Positions 32,901-42,520 are shown, counted from the stretch's first letter. The stretch is DNA of 62,103 nt from Verrucomicrobiota bacterium (GCA_963204975.1 CAUJJC010000325.1:1-62103); one strand, 5' to 3'. The notes: generated by a model not told the origin, from the sequence alone. Numbers and translations are program-made.

Positions 32901-35746
32901 GCGCTCGCTATGTGTCGGTGCTCACGAAGCAAGAGAACGGCAACTACGAGTATGTCTCCACACGACGCGAAAAAATTGAGAGCGAGAACGCCTTCACCTT
33001 GCCAGCCGCAGGTGCGGAACTCTCGCTGCCCACGAACACAGCGGGCGAGCATCGACTCGAAGTGCGCGATGGCGACACGCTCGTCAGCGTGTGCAGCTTC
33101 ACCATTGTCGGCAAAGGCGATCCGGGACGCAGTCTCGAACGCGATGCGGAACTCGAATTGAAACTCGCGCGTCGCGACTGGAACAGCGACGAATCCATCG
33201 CGATGAACTTCAATGCGCCCTACACCGGCGCGGGCCTCATCACCATCGAGCGCGAGAAGGTGCTCGCCTGGCAGTGGTTCAAGAGCCCGACCACGAGCGT
33301 GAACGCCAGCATCCTGGTGCCGCCGGGCATGGAAGGCACGGGCTACGTGAGCGTGGCGTATGTGCGCGCGCTCGATTCGCCGGAGATCTTCACCAGCCCG
33401 CTGAGCTACGCGGTGCATCCGTTCATGGCGAACAAGGACGCTCGCAAACTCGCCGTCACACTCACCGCACCCGAGCGCGTGAAGCCGGGCGAGAAGTTGC
33501 ACATCGGCTACACCAGCGCCCTGCCGGGCCGTGTGGTGATCTTTGCCGTCGATGAAGGCATTCACCAGATCACGAACTACAAACTGCCGCAGCCGCTCAC
33601 GCACTTCCTCGAAAAGCGCGCGCTGGAGGTGGACACGTATCAACTGCTCGACCTGATCCTGCCGGAGTTCTCGATGGTGGCGAAACAGTCCGCTTACGGT
33701 GGCGATGATGATGCGCTGCGCGTGAGCCTGAATCCCTTCAAACGTAAGCGCGAGGCTCCGGTCGTGTTCTGGAGCGGCATCGTCGCGAGTGGACCTCAGG
33801 CGAAGGAGGTCGTCTATGACGTGCCCGATTACTTCGATGGCAGACTCAAAATCATGGCCGTTGCCGTGACCGATAAGAAGCTCGGCTCTGCCGAAACGCA
33901 GTCGCTCGTGCGCGGTCCGATGGTGCTCACGCCGAACGTGCCGACCTTCGTCGCGCCGGGCGATGAGTTCACCGCTTCACTCAGCGTGGCGAACAATGTC
34001 GACGCCGCCAACGAAGTGCAGCTCAAGGTGCAGGCGTCGGAGCATCTCGAACTGCTCGATGCCGCGGAGTCGAAGCTCGCCGTCGCACCGGGCAAGGAGG
34101 CGACCACACGCTTCCGCTTCAAGGCGCGGGACAAACTCGGCGGCGCGGAGATCACCTTCACGTCGAGTGCAGGCACCGAGTCGGTCACGCGGCGAGCCAC
34201 GCTCAGCGTGCGACCTGCGGCACCATACTTGACCGATGTGCAGAGCGGTTACTTCCGGCTCGGCAAACAAGACGTGAAGCTCACGCGCGAGGTGTATCCG
34301 CACTTCCGCAAGGCGGAGGCCGTGGTGAGTGCGTTGCCACTGGGACTCGCGCGCGGATTGGAGGCCTACCTCGCGGATTATCCGCATGGCTGCTCCGAGC
34401 AGATCACCAGCCGCGCGATGTCGAGATTGCTGCTCATGACGGAGGCAGACTTCGGCTTTGATCAAGCTGAGAGCGCCGCGCAGCTTCAGAGCGCTCTGCG
34501 ATTGCTCACCACCCGACAGAACTCGGACGGCGGCTTTGGTTACTGGCCAGGCGATGCGACGACGGACTACCTGAGCGTGTATGTGACCACCTTCTTGACC
34601 GAGGCCAAAGAAGCGAGCCACGCGCTGCCCGCAGGTTTGCTCGATGGCGCGCTGAATCGCATGAAGCAGATCGCGCGTGCCAAGGATGGCAACGCTCAGC
34701 TGCAAGCGGCGGCGATTTATCTGCTCACGCGCAACGGCGAAGTGACGAGCAACTACGTGCTCAACCTGCGTGACACCTTGGAACAGACCAGCAAAGGCAA
34801 GTGGCAGAGCACGCTCACCGGCGCGTATCTGGCGAGCACGTATGCGCTGCTGCAGAAGCGCAACGAAGCCGACTCGATCATGCGCACCTACTGGAACGCG
34901 GCGGACAAGTCGCCCAAGCTCTCGCGCTGGTATTACGACTGGTTCAACGAGCCGCAGGTGCAGCAAGCGCAAGGCTTTACGCTGCTGTGCCGTCACTTCC
35001 CCGACATCGCGAAAGGTCTCAGCTACGACGACCTCAAGATGATCACGGACCCGATCCGCGTGAACCACTTCAACACCTACAGCGCCGCGTGGGGCGTGCT
35101 CGCGCTGAAGTCGTATTCGAAGCTCGCGCAGCAGGCGAACGTGAAGCTCTCGATCCAGTCGCTGCCTGCGAGTGGATCGCCAGCGATACTCGCGCCCGAA
35201 GGCACCGGCTTGCGCCGCACCAAGTTCGACGCGGGCACACCGGGCCTGCGCTTCCTGCTCGACAAGAACGGCAGCGACCTCGGTGCGTTTTATCAGGTGG
35301 CTGAGTCAGGCTTCGACAAATCGCCACCCACGAAGGTCATCGCTGATGGTCTCGAAGTCGTGCGAGAGATCGTCGATGCACAAGGCAAACCGGTCAGCGA
35401 GGTCGCCGTCGGTGAGGTCGCGACGGTGCGCATCCGCGTGCGCAACATCAGCCCCGAGCCGCTGAGCAACATCGCTGTGCTCGATCTGCTACCCGGCGGT
35501 TTCTTGCTCGCACCGAATGGATTGAAACCCGGTCGCGGCACTGTGCCTGGCGCGACGTATGTCGATGTGCGCGAAGACCGCACGATCTTCTTCACCGACC
35601 TCGGCAAGGCCGAAACCAAGACCTTCAGCTACGGCATCAAACCCGTGTGCGTCGGCACGTTCAAGGTGCCGCCCGTGTTCGCTGAATGCATGTATGATCG
35701 CGGCGTGAAGGGCCGGTCGGGTGGTGGTGCCATGGAGGTGAAATGA
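29921..35746 (+). CDS. Bacterial alpha-2-macroglobulin family protein
   Basis: A 1941-residue bacterial alpha-2-macroglobulin (YfhM-like), a periplasmic protease trap. One membrane helix near the N-terminus (WAATIVFIGTALGGYIKG) anchors it; no lipobox is seen. A chain of macroglobulin domains follows, including the MG1/MG2-like regions (FVFTERGVYRPGDTIHVGTI) and the bait/A2M regions (YDVPDYFDGRLKIMAVAV). The thioester motif is intact at C1491-S-E-Q1494 (DYPHGCSEQITSRAMSRLL), so covalent trapping is possible. A C-terminal receptor-like domain ends at LPGGFLLAPNGLKPGRG. Start 29921 excludes 18 unconserved residues. It overlaps pbpC by ATGA, the known A2M-PBP1C pairing. Confidence 0.94.
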   Translation: MSNWLSFLQPRRVGRLARAVFGEMNYSPPSWPRSVFDTMQRHPGRWAATIVFIGTALGGYIKGNEWWQAHKPKPRQLVEAREVSISYLTPNIAKVVEGIAIPEGLTLKFSTAAARLDQVKVANPAGITLAPSHPGRWVWETDKLLAFKPSADWPPGAEFTVTLDPSQLAKEVKIKDKPSHTFHISTLAPKWSNLEFYTNPKAPEEHEITAALSFTHPMALSEVEKHINLRTIGGSVLFPSASKSFTITEDKESAQRRFYLRSAKIALPDKEDFVALTFTKGASSTLGGALTSSDVIDKVRVPDIYSGFTIAEVTTELIRTSEGEPEQFLFIDTNGYATPEVIAKHLKAWFLPDSANIVNTNYWTTTGDLTSQCASIVKPVTLKLVETEKDEGAPLATRHGFKFLNEQPGQILVQVQRGATALGGFILGRTHTANVVVPDFPKEVELLGKGGILALNGERKLSVKSRGVKHLRITLGRVPSSQVNHLARFNQGTFEMPEFNYMIDEEHLAHFHREVVEVPIRNDYQAAFSTFDFSAALAREDSSDLDKSRGMFFLMLEGVEPRPVSDEESDDADPLVAKWREMEGAADGRFILVTDLGLIAKVNEDHTRDMFVQSVSKGEPLAAVTIAVLAKNGEFIAQATTDAQGHTVLPDLDMYRREKEPVAITARLGNDLAFMPFRRHDRRLELSRFDTDGVVASEQKNLRAFVFTERGVYRPGDTIHVGTIVRRRDWQGELANLPLEMKVYDAKGDEVKKEAVNLPADGFLDWTTSTAESDPTGVYEVTVSRIITKEGREQIGRVAFRVEDFQPDRMKMAATLNKPSSLAWIPPTDVKATIKLETLFGTAAADRRVVGRLDLSPASFHFDQFADFTFHNRKAYEFKRGADEDESAAGKKVDLGELKTNDKGEAEFDLALERFDTGSFAMRFAAEAFEADGGRSVQAATSVMVSSMPYVVGYKAPSQLDYIGQDTPLALKFLCIGPDLKPMNAPALKARIIRARYVSVLTKQENGNYEYVSTRREKIESENAFTLPAAGAELSLPTNTAGEHRLEVRDGDTLVSVCSFTIVGKGDPGRSLERDAELELKLARRDWNSDESIAMNFNAPYTGAGLITIEREKVLAWQWFKSPTTSVNASILVPPGMEGTGYVSVAYVRALDSPEIFTSPLSYAVHPFMANKDARKLAVTLTAPERVKPGEKLHIGYTSALPGRVVIFAVDEGIHQITNYKLPQPLTHFLEKRALEVDTYQLLDLILPEFSMVAKQSAYGGDDDALRVSLNPFKRKREAPVVFWSGIVASGPQAKEVVYDVPDYFDGRLKIMAVAVTDKKLGSAETQSLVRGPMVLTPNVPTFVAPGDEFTASLSVANNVDAANEVQLKVQASEHLELLDAAESKLAVAPGKEATTRFRFKARDKLGGAEITFTSSAGTESVTRRATLSVRPAAPYLTDVQSGYFRLGKQDVKLTREVYPHFRKAEAVVSALPLGLARGLEAYLADYPHGCSEQITSRAMSRLLLMTEADFGFDQAESAAQLQSALRLLTTRQNSDGGFGYWPGDATTDYLSVYVTTFLTEAKEASHALPAGLLDGALNRMKQIARAKDGNAQLQAAAIYLLTRNGEVTSNYVLNLRDTLEQTSKGKWQSTLTGAYLASTYALLQKRNEADSIMRTYWNAADKSPKLSRWYYDWFNEPQVQQAQGFTLLCRHFPDIAKGLSYDDLKMITDPIRVNHFNTYSAAWGVLALKSYSKLAQQANVKLSIQSLPASGSPAILAPEGTGLRRTKFDAGTPGLRFLLDKNGSDLGAFYQVAESGFDKSPPTKVIADGLEVVREIVDAQGKPVSEVAVGEVATVRIRVRNISPEPLSNIAVLDLLPGGFLLAPNGLKPGRGTVPGATYVDVREDRTIFFTDLGKAETKTFSYGIKPVCVGTFKVPPVFAECMYDRGVKGRSGGGAMEVK

Positions 35747-38013
35747 AGTCACGCCGCGTCATGGCGATCAGGGCGGGCGCGGCCTCCGTGGCTGTGCTGC
35801 TTGTGCTCGGCATCGTCTGGTGGCAGTGCCCCAAACCATCGCTCTATCCTGACTCGATCACCTTCTCGCGCGGCCTGGAGGATCGCGAGGGCGCGCTGGT
35901 GCACCTCGCGTTGACTAGCGATGGCAAGTATCGACTGCGCACGGCGCTGGCGGACATCAGTCCGGCGATGATCAAGGTGACGCTGGCGCTCGAGGACCAG
36001 CACTTCCGCGATCATCCGGGCATCAATCCGTGGTCGATCATCCGCGCCATGTGGGGCGTGGTGAGTGGCACGCGGCAGGGCGGGGGCTCGACAATCACGA
36101 TGCAGCTCGCGCGTTTGCGCTGGCAGTTGAAGACCACCTCGTTGTTCGGCAAGGCGACGCAGATGCTGCGCGCTTTGCAGCTTGAGCGACACTACTCGAA
36201 GAATGAGCTGCTGGAGGCTTACTTCAACCTCGCGCCGTATGGCGGGAACGTGGAAGGCGTGGGCGCGGCGAGCGTGCTGTGGTGCGGCAAGAGCGTGCGC
36301 GATCTCAATCTTCGCGAAGCGGTCGCGCTGGCGGTGCTGCCGCAGAGTCCGACTCGTCGTCGGCCCATCATTGGTAAAGAAAACGAAGCGCACAGCATCG
36401 CCGCGCATCGTCTGTGGCAGCGGCTCAACGAGCGCCACGACGCGCTGGATGAAGACTACGCGCTGCGGCCCGATGCCGTGGTGCCACGCGAGGCACCGCA
36501 TCTCGCGCGGCGTTTGTTGAGGGCGAATCCACAGACCGCCATCGTGCGCAGCACACTCGACTCAAAAGCGCAACGGACCGTCGAACAGGCTCTCACGAAT
36601 TACATCGAGCAGCATCGCGACGTGGGCATCGCGAATGGCTGTGCCTTGCTCGTTCATGCACCGTCGCGCGAGGTGCTGGCGTATGCGGGATCAGCGGCGT
36701 TCTTGAACGAGGCGATTCACGGTCAGGTCGATGGCATCACGGCACGACGTTCACCGGGTTCGGCCTTGAAGCCGTTCGTGTATGCGCTGGCGATGCAGCA
36801 GGGCGTCATCCATCCGCGCTCGCTGGTGCGCGATGGGCGACTGACGTTCGTGGACTACAACCCGGAGAACTTTGATCGCGAGTTCATCGGCCCGATCCCC
36901 GCGAGCGAGGCGTTGTATCGCAGCCGCAATCTGCCAGCGATTGCTTTGACCGAGAAGCTGGCAGCCCCAGGGCTCTACGGCTTCCTCACACGCGCTGGCG
37001 TGAAGCTGCCGAAGCCGGCGGGCTTCTATGGCTTGTCGCTACCGCTCGGGGGAGCGGAGGTGAGCATGGAGGAACTCGCGCGACTCTACGCCATGATGCT
37101 GGACGATGGTCGCGCGCGACCCCTGGTGCTGAGTCCCTCGCAACCGTCACCGCCCAGCGAATCCGCTTTGCTTACAACGGAGAGCTGCTGGCTCACACGC
37201 GACATCCTGCGCGGTCCTGAGCGTAGCGATGTGGCGTGGAAGACAGGCACGTCGCATGGCTTTCGCGATGCGTGGTGCGCTGGGATGCGTGGTGACTACT
37301 TGCTCGTGGTGTGGCTGGGCAACTTCGATGGCAAAGGCAATCCCGCGCTGGTGGCACGACGCAGCGCGGCACCGCTGATGTTCAGCTTGCTCGAGCGCCT
37401 GAATCTGCCGCTGCGTAAAGCCGAAGCTCCCACTGGCGTGCGCAAGGTGGAACTCTGCGCGGTGTCTGGCGAGCTGCCGACGGCGATGTGCCAGCATCGC
37501 ACGCAGGGTTGGTTCATTCCCGGCGTGTCGCCGATCAGGCCGTGCAGCCTGCATCGCGAGATCCTGGTCGATGCTGCGACCGGCCTGCGCGTGGCGCGCG
37601 ATGACGGCACGCGACCGGTGCGCCGCGAGATTCACGAGTGCTGGCCGCCTGACATGCTGGAGCTGTTTCGCCAGGCCGGACTGCCGCGTCGGGGAGCGCC
37701 CGCCTTCGCCGAAGGTGAGGCTGCGTCGTCGTTAGCAGATGGTGAGGGTCGTCCGCGCATCGTCTCGCCCATCATGAAGCGCACCTACACGCTGCGTGCG
37801 CACGACGCGACGAAACAGACCATCCCCTTGCGCGCCGAGACCGCCGCTGGCGTGCGACAAGTCTTTTGGTTCGCTGGCACTGAGTTCATCGGTAGCGCTT
37901 CACCCATCGAGTCCCTGCTGTGGAAAGCCACGCCCGGCACCTGGAAACTCCAGGCGCTCGACGATCACGGCCGCAGCAGCGTATGCGAGGTGAGGGTGGA
38001 GATGGTGGAGTGA
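35743..38013 (+). CDS. pbpC: Penicillin-binding protein 1C
   Basis: A 756-residue bifunctional peptidoglycan synthase. After a membrane anchor (residues 10-28) comes the GT51 glycosyltransferase domain with catalytic E84 in LALEDQHFRDHPG and the GGGSTITMQLARL motif. The transpeptidase domain has S340-A-L-K343 (SPGSALKPFVYALAM), the SRN motif (YRSRNLPA) and K500-T-G (WKTGTSHGFRDAW). The C-terminal region (about 670-756) is a BiPBP_C-type domain. It is translationally coupled to the alpha-2-macroglobulin gene, whose product is thought to protect the periplasm when this enzyme is repairing walls. It ends directly against the thrS stop. Confidence 0.95.
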   Translation: MKSRRVMAIRAGAASVAVLLVLGIVWWQCPKPSLYPDSITFSRGLEDREGALVHLALTSDGKYRLRTALADISPAMIKVTLALEDQHFRDHPGINPWSIIRAMWGVVSGTRQGGGSTITMQLARLRWQLKTTSLFGKATQMLRALQLERHYSKNELLEAYFNLAPYGGNVEGVGAASVLWCGKSVRDLNLREAVALAVLPQSPTRRRPIIGKENEAHSIAAHRLWQRLNERHDALDEDYALRPDAVVPREAPHLARRLLRANPQTAIVRSTLDSKAQRTVEQALTNYIEQHRDVGIANGCALLVHAPSREVLAYAGSAAFLNEAIHGQVDGITARRSPGSALKPFVYALAMQQGVIHPRSLVRDGRLTFVDYNPENFDREFIGPIPASEALYRSRNLPAIALTEKLAAPGLYGFLTRAGVKLPKPAGFYGLSLPLGGAEVSMEELARLYAMMLDDGRARPLVLSPSQPSPPSESALLTTESCWLTRDILRGPERSDVAWKTGTSHGFRDAWCAGMRGDYLLVVWLGNFDGKGNPALVARRSAAPLMFSLLERLNLPLRKAEAPTGVRKVELCAVSGELPTAMCQHRTQGWFIPGVSPIRPCSLHREILVDAATGLRVARDDGTRPVRREIHECWPPDMLELFRQAGLPRRGAPAFAEGEAASSLADGEGRPRIVSPIMKRTYTLRAHDATKQTIPLRAETAAGVRQVFWFAGTEFIGSASPIESLLWKATPGTWKLQALDDHGRSSVCEVRVEMVE

Positions 38014-39969
38014 CTACAGCCTCCGTTCCTTCACCTCGGCAGCGATCTCGCTGAGGAAGTCGGCCACGGGCTTCACGCCGAGGTCGCCGCGCTTGTTGTG
38101 GCGGACGGCGACGCTGTTGGCTTCGGCTTCCTTCTGACCGATGACGAGCATGTAGGGCACCTTGTCGAGCTGGGCGTTGCGGATTTTGGCACCGATCTTC
38201 TCAGAGGCGTCGTCGAAGGTGGCGCGGAGACCGGCTTCGTTGAGTTGGGCGAGGACGCCGCGAGCGAAGTCGTCGGCTTTCTCCGAGATGGTGAGCACGC
38301 GCACTTGCTCGGGCGACAGCCAAGTTGGGAAGGCTCCGGCGAAGTGCTCGATCAGCACGCCGGTGAAGCGCTCCATGGAACCAAACGGCGCGCGATGAAT
38401 CATAACGGGGCGATGCTTGGCGTTGTCCGCGCCGGTGTAGCTGAGGTCAAAGCGGACGGGGTTGTTGTAGTCCACCTGCACGGTGCCGAGCTGCCATTCG
38501 CGTCCGATGACGTCCTTCACCACGAAGTCGATCTTCGGGCCGTAGAACGCGGCTTCGCCGGGCTCTTCGGTGAAGGCGACACCGAGCGTGCTGGCGGCTT
38601 TGCGGCAGGCGTTCTCGGCTTTGTCCCAGCTCTCGCTACTGCCGGTGTATTTGTTCGAGTCAGGATCGCGCAGGCCGACGCGGACGCGGTAGTTGTCCAT
38701 GCCGAGCGTGGTGAGCACGATCTTCACGAGCGACAAGCAGCCCATGATCTCGGCTTCGACTTGGTCTTCCGTGCAGAACAGGTGAGCATCGTCCTGCGTG
38801 AAGCCGCGCACGCGGGTGAGGCCGCCGAGTTCGCCGGTCTGTTCCCAGCGATACACGGTGCCGAACTCGGCGAGACGCACGGGCAGGTCGCGATACGACT
38901 TTGGCGTCTGCGCGTAGATGCGGATGTGGTGCGGGCAGTTCATCGGCTTCAGCAGGAAGCCATCGATGAGATCCTCGTCCTTCATCACGCGGTCTTCGGC
39001 GATGCTTTCCACGCCAGTGCGCTCGTTGATCTGCTGGCGCATCTTGGCGGACACGGCTTCGACGCGGGCCATGATCTCGGCGCATGAGCATCCGGCTTCG
39101 GCGCACTTCTCGAGATCGCCATTGTCGATCACGGGGCTGAACTGCGACTCCTTGTAATAGGGGAAGTGGCCGCTGGTTTTGTAGAGTTCGAGCTTGCCGA
39201 TGTGCGGCGTGAAGACCTGCGAGTAGCCTTGCTTGCGCAGTTCTTCGCCGATGAAGTTCTGCAACTCCTGACGCACGATGGCACCCTTCGGCATCCAGAG
39301 GATGAGGCCTTGGCCGACCTGCTCGTCGATGGCGAACAACTGCAACTCGCGCCCGAGTTTGCGGTGATCGCGCTTCTTCGCTTCCTCGAGCTGAGTGAGG
39401 TAGCCGTCGAGTTCTTCCTTGGTCGGGAAGGCGGTGCCGTAGAGGCGCTGAAGCTGCGGCTTGGTCTCGTCGCCCAGGTAGAAGGACGAACTGACGGACA
39501 TGAGCTTCACGTATTTGCACTTGCCGCTGTAGCCAACGTGCGGACCGGCGCAGAGGTCGATAAACTCGCCGTTTTGGAAGGTGCTGATCTGTTCGCCTTC
39601 AGGGATCTTTTCAAGCAGGTCGAGCTTGAACACGCTCGGGTTGCCTGGGCGCTCGGTGAGTCCGCCAAGGCGACCGCTTTTCGCGAGTTCGATGGCTTCT
39701 TCACGGCTCACGCCTTTCCACTCGAACTTCTGGTTCTCCTTCGAGATCTTCTTCATCTCGGCCTCGATCTTCTCGAAGTCATCCGGCGTGATGCGGTGCT
39801 TCATGTCGAAGTCGTAGTAGAAGCCGTTCTCCACCGGCGGGCCGTAGGCGAACTGGGCATCGGGCCAGATGCGCAGGATCGCGGTGGCCATGACATGGGC
39901 ACAGGAGTGACGCAGACGATCAATGTCTGACATCTGGGCGCGTTCTTCGAGGGTCTTGCGTTCGTTCAT
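38014..39969 (-). CDS. thrS: Threonyl-tRNA synthetase, TGS-less, with a Cys-containing insertion
   Basis: A 651-residue class II synthetase. The N2 editing domain starts at once with H21-S-C-A-H25 and includes FIDLCAGPHV (C140, H144). The usual N-terminal TGS domain is missing. The catalytic core has TSGHFPYYKESQF, motif 2-region KPMNCPHHIRIYAQ (zinc Cys 345), RVRGFTQDDAHLFC and motif 3 MIHRAPFGSMERF. Between SQFSP and FLLKPMNCP, about residues 279-335, an extra stretch of some 55 residues contains KCAEAGCSCAEIMARVEA. The anticodon-binding domain is C-terminal (WLSPEQVRVLTI). M13 is an alternative start. Confidence 0.95.
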   Translation of the reverse strand: MNERKTLEERAQMSDIDRLRHSCAHVMATAILRIWPDAQFAYGPPVENGFYYDFDMKHRITPDDFEKIEAEMKKISKENQKFEWKGVSREEAIELAKSGRLGGLTERPGNPSVFKLDLLEKIPEGEQISTFQNGEFIDLCAGPHVGYSGKCKYVKLMSVSSSFYLGDETKPQLQRLYGTAFPTKEELDGYLTQLEEAKKRDHRKLGRELQLFAIDEQVGQGLILWMPKGAIVRQELQNFIGEELRKQGYSQVFTPHIGKLELYKTSGHFPYYKESQFSPVIDNGDLEKCAEAGCSCAEIMARVEAVSAKMRQQINERTGVESIAEDRVMKDEDLIDGFLLKPMNCPHHIRIYAQTPKSYRDLPVRLAEFGTVYRWEQTGELGGLTRVRGFTQDDAHLFCTEDQVEAEIMGCLSLVKIVLTTLGMDNYRVRVGLRDPDSNKYTGSSESWDKAENACRKAASTLGVAFTEEPGEAAFYGPKIDFVVKDVIGREWQLGTVQVDYNNPVRFDLSYTGADNAKHRPVMIHRAPFGSMERFTGVLIEHFAGAFPTWLSPEQVRVLTISEKADDFARGVLAQLNEAGLRATFDDASEKIGAKIRNAQLDKVPYMLVIGQKEAEANSVAVRHNKRGDLGVKPVADFLSEIAAEVKERRL

Positions 39970-40039
39970 GAGGGGAAATTTAGAGCGGAGGGCTTAGAGC
40001 GGAGAGGGTGACAAGGCAAGCAGCGAAGCGCATGCCAAG

Positions 40040-40438
40040 TCACGGAATCAGGAACCCAATGTCGGGGTGCGTGGCGACGAGTCCGTTGTCGAGTGTGGCA
40101 AGTCGGGCTCCGTGACGGCGAGCGAGTTCCGCAAGCCAGGCGTCGGTGACTTGTTTGTGTCCCTGTATCAGTTTGGTCGAGACTCCGGCGTAGCTGAAGC
40201 CGTCGTCGAGGAACCGGTGATTGGGAGCAGCTTGGATGGTGCGCAGGACGGCCCACGCGTTAGTTGCCGAACGATCCAAGGCGATCTGCATGTGCAGCCT
40301 GAGAAGCGTTCCCTCCGTGATGGCGCAGGTGAAGAAGTCTTCGCTCAACGATTCAAACCAACGCTTCGCTCGCAGATGACTCGGGTGCGACTCCACCACG
40401 AGCGCCAGCAAGACATTGCCGTCGATCAACCAGCTCAC
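40040..40438 (-). CDS. vapC: PIN-domain ribonuclease toxin (VapC-like)
   Basis: A 132-residue PIN domain protein. The acidic residues expected to bind Mg/Mn are seen at D6 (MSWLIDGNVLLALVV), in the CAITEGTLLRL Glu, in QVTDAWLAELA and in RLATLDNGL. VapC toxins cleave tRNA or rRNA when freed from the antitoxin. The gene overlaps its upstream partner by 4 bases (coupled), which is the normal vapBC layout. A 70-base stretch to the thrS start follows with no further gene. Confidence 0.85.
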   Translation of the reverse strand: MSWLIDGNVLLALVVESHPSHLRAKRWFESLSEDFFTCAITEGTLLRLHMQIALDRSATNAWAVLRTIQAAPNHRFLDDGFSYAGVSTKLIQGHKQVTDAWLAELARRHGARLATLDNGLVATHPDIGFLIP

Positions 40439-40698
40439 GGGAGCCCGTCCTCCTCCAGCAAGCGATCAAGCTCCTCCTGCGTGATCGGGCGGCCGGGTGA
40501 GACAGGAAACCGATGACCAGGCTTCAGCGGCACCAGTTGAATATCCTCAGCAACAGGAGGCGGCGCAACGGCACTCGTGCCGCGCAGTCTTTTGAAAAGA
40601 GACTCCGCGATGACGCTGCCAAGACTGCGCGACTCCTTCTTCGCCACGGCATCGGCCAGGGCAAAAGCTTCGTCTGGAAGATCAATGGTGATTTGCAT
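40435..40698 (-). CDS. Antitoxin, VapB-like
   Basis: An 87-residue protein. The N-terminus MQITIDLPDEAFALADAVAK followed by a helix resembles a ribbon-helix-helix/arc-like DNA-binding strand, and the C-terminal stretch (VSPGRPITQEELDRLLEED) would wrap the toxin. The ATG at 40698 was chosen over 40716. It lies just upstream of, and overlaps, the PIN-domain gene. Autoregulation by binding its own promoter is expected for the family; the 30-base gap to the lactate permease stop upstream would hold that promoter only in part. Confidence 0.72.
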   Translation of the reverse strand: MQITIDLPDEAFALADAVAKKESRSLGSVIAESLFKRLRGTSAVAPPPVAEDIQLVPLKPGHRFPVSPGRPITQEELDRLLEEDGLP

Positions 40699-40728
40699 GG
40701 CCGCAGTTTCCCTCACCCTGCCAGACTG

Positions 40729-42336
40729 TCAATGCACCACCATCTCCGTGAACGGCCACACGTAGGCCTGGAGCATCACGAGCACGCCCACCAGCGCGGC
40801 GAGCACGAGGCTGTGCCAGAAGACGAAGCGCAGGATGCTGCTCTCGTGGCCGAACCAACCGGTGGCGGTGCTGGCCACGACGATGCTTTGCGCGTCGATC
40901 ATCTTGCCCATGACGCCGCCGGAGCTGTTGGAGGCGGCCATGAGCACGGGGCTCACGCCGACCTGCTGTGCGGTGATGGTTTGAAGGTTGCCGAAGAGCA
41001 CGTTGCTCGCCGTGTCGCTGCCGGTCAAAGCCACGCCCAGCCAGCCGAGCAGCGCGCTGAAGAACGGGTAGAACCAGCCGGTCTTCGCCAGCGCGAGGCC
41101 GAGCGTTGCATCCATGCCCGAGTAACGGGTAAGGAAGCCGAGCGCGAGCATCGCGGCGATGGTGAGCAGAGAGAGCCGCAGCTTTGCCACCGTCTCGCCG
41201 AAGAGCTTCAGCAACCGCAGTGGCGTGAAGCCCATCAGCAGTCCCGAGATGATCGACACGAACAGGATGCCCGTGCCCGTGCTGGAGAGCAGGTTGATCT
41301 TGAAGATCGCGTCCTCGGGCTTCGCATCCGCGAGCGCGACCGGCGGTGTGCGCAGCACAGCTTGATGCAAGCCGGGCACCTCCACCTTGATAAGCGAAAT
41401 CTTGTCCAAAGCGTCCTTCACATCCGGCTGACCCCAGGTGAAAACCACCGCGCACAGCAGCAGCCATGGCAACCAGCACTTCACGCCGTCGCGGTGAGGC
41501 TCGCCTTTACCAGGCTCTGTGCCTGCGGGTCGCCACACACGCAGCAGCGCCACCAGCGCGGCCATCGAGCACAGCGACGCGATGATGTCCACCAGCCACG
41601 GGCCGTGGTAGTTCGACACCACGAACTGCGGCACCGCGAAGGCGAGTCCCGCCGTGAGCGCCGCTGGCCACACGCCCAGCATTCCGCGCCAGCCGCTGTA
41701 AGCCGCGACCACCCAGAACGGAATGATCAGCGAGAACACCGGCAGTTGTCGGCCTGCCATCTGAGACAGCAGATGCAAGTCGATGCCCGTGACCCCATTG
41801 AGCGCGATCAGCGGCGTGCCGAGCGAACCATATGCGACGGGTGCCGTGTTTGCGATCAGCGACACACCGCAGGCCTTCAGCGGCGAGAAGCCAAGCTGCA
41901 TCAGCATCGCGGCTGTCACCGCCACCGGTGCACCGAATCCCGCTGTGCCCTCGAAGAACGCACCGAAGCAAAACGCGATCAGAATTACCTGCACACGAGG
42001 GTCGGGTGCGAGCGTGGCGAGTTGGCCCTTGAGCACATCGAACCAGCCTTTCTCCACCGTGAGTCGATGCAGGAAGAGGATATTGATGATCATCCATCCG
42101 ATTGGCAGCAGCCCATACGCCGCGCCGTTCCCCGCCGCTGCCGCCGCCGTCGTCCAAGGCATGCCGTAAACCCCGCACGCCACCGCCGCAGCCAGCACCA
42201 GCGCCACCACTGCCGCGCGATGGATCGCCATTTTCCCCGAGGCAATCAGCGCCAGCAACGCCACGACAGGAACGGAGGCCACGAGCGTTGAAAGCGTAGC
42301 GTTGTGCAGCGGGTCGTAAGTTTGGTGCCAGGGCAT
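40729..42336 (-). CDS. L-lactate permease family transporter
   Basis: A 535-residue LctP/LldP-type proton symporter for lactate or glycolate. About twelve to fourteen hydrophobic segments are present with family motifs [31 protein letters not shown] and [20 protein letters not shown]. The start at 42336 ([20 protein letters not shown]) is the typical LctP N-terminus; the open frame to 42516 upstream is not conserved. The upstream region (42337-42520) is shared with the divergent oxidoreductase gene. No lactate dehydrogenase is adjacent. Confidence 0.92.
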   Translation of the reverse strand: MPWHQTYDPLHNATLSTLVASVPVVALLALIASGKMAIHRAAVVALVLAAAVACGVYGMPWTTAAAAAGNGAAYGLLPIGWMIINILFLHRLTVEKGWFDVLKGQLATLAPDPRVQVILIAFCFGAFFEGTAGFGAPVAVTAAMLMQLGFSPLKACGVSLIANTAPVAYGSLGTPLIALNGVTGIDLHLLSQMAGRQLPVFSLIIPFWVVAAYSGWRGMLGVWPAALTAGLAFAVPQFVVSNYHGPWLVDIIASLCSMAALVALLRVWRPAGTEPGKGEPHRDGVKCWLPWLLLCAVVFTWGQPDVKDALDKISLIKVEVPGLHQAVLRTPPVALADAKPEDAIFKINLLSSTGTGILFVSIISGLLMGFTPLRLLKLFGETVAKLRLSLLTIAAMLALGFLTRYSGMDATLGLALAKTGWFYPFFSALLGWLGVALTGSDTASNVLFGNLQTITAQQVGVSPVLMAASNSSGGVMGKMIDAQSIVVASTATGWFGHESSILRFVFWHSLVLAALVGVLVMLQAYVWPFTEMVVH

Positions 42337-42520
42337 GAGCAGCGAGTCGGGAGGTTGAGAGCCGCACATCAACGAGTGCTTCCGCTCACATCTCACCGGC
42401 CATCTTTGCGCCCCTCCATTTCCCGACCTTTCGCGCCTGTCTCCGTCCTTGCCGACTCGCATCGCCTGCTCCACAATCGCCGCCTTTCTCAAACCAATCC
42501 CAACCCAACAACACACTCAC

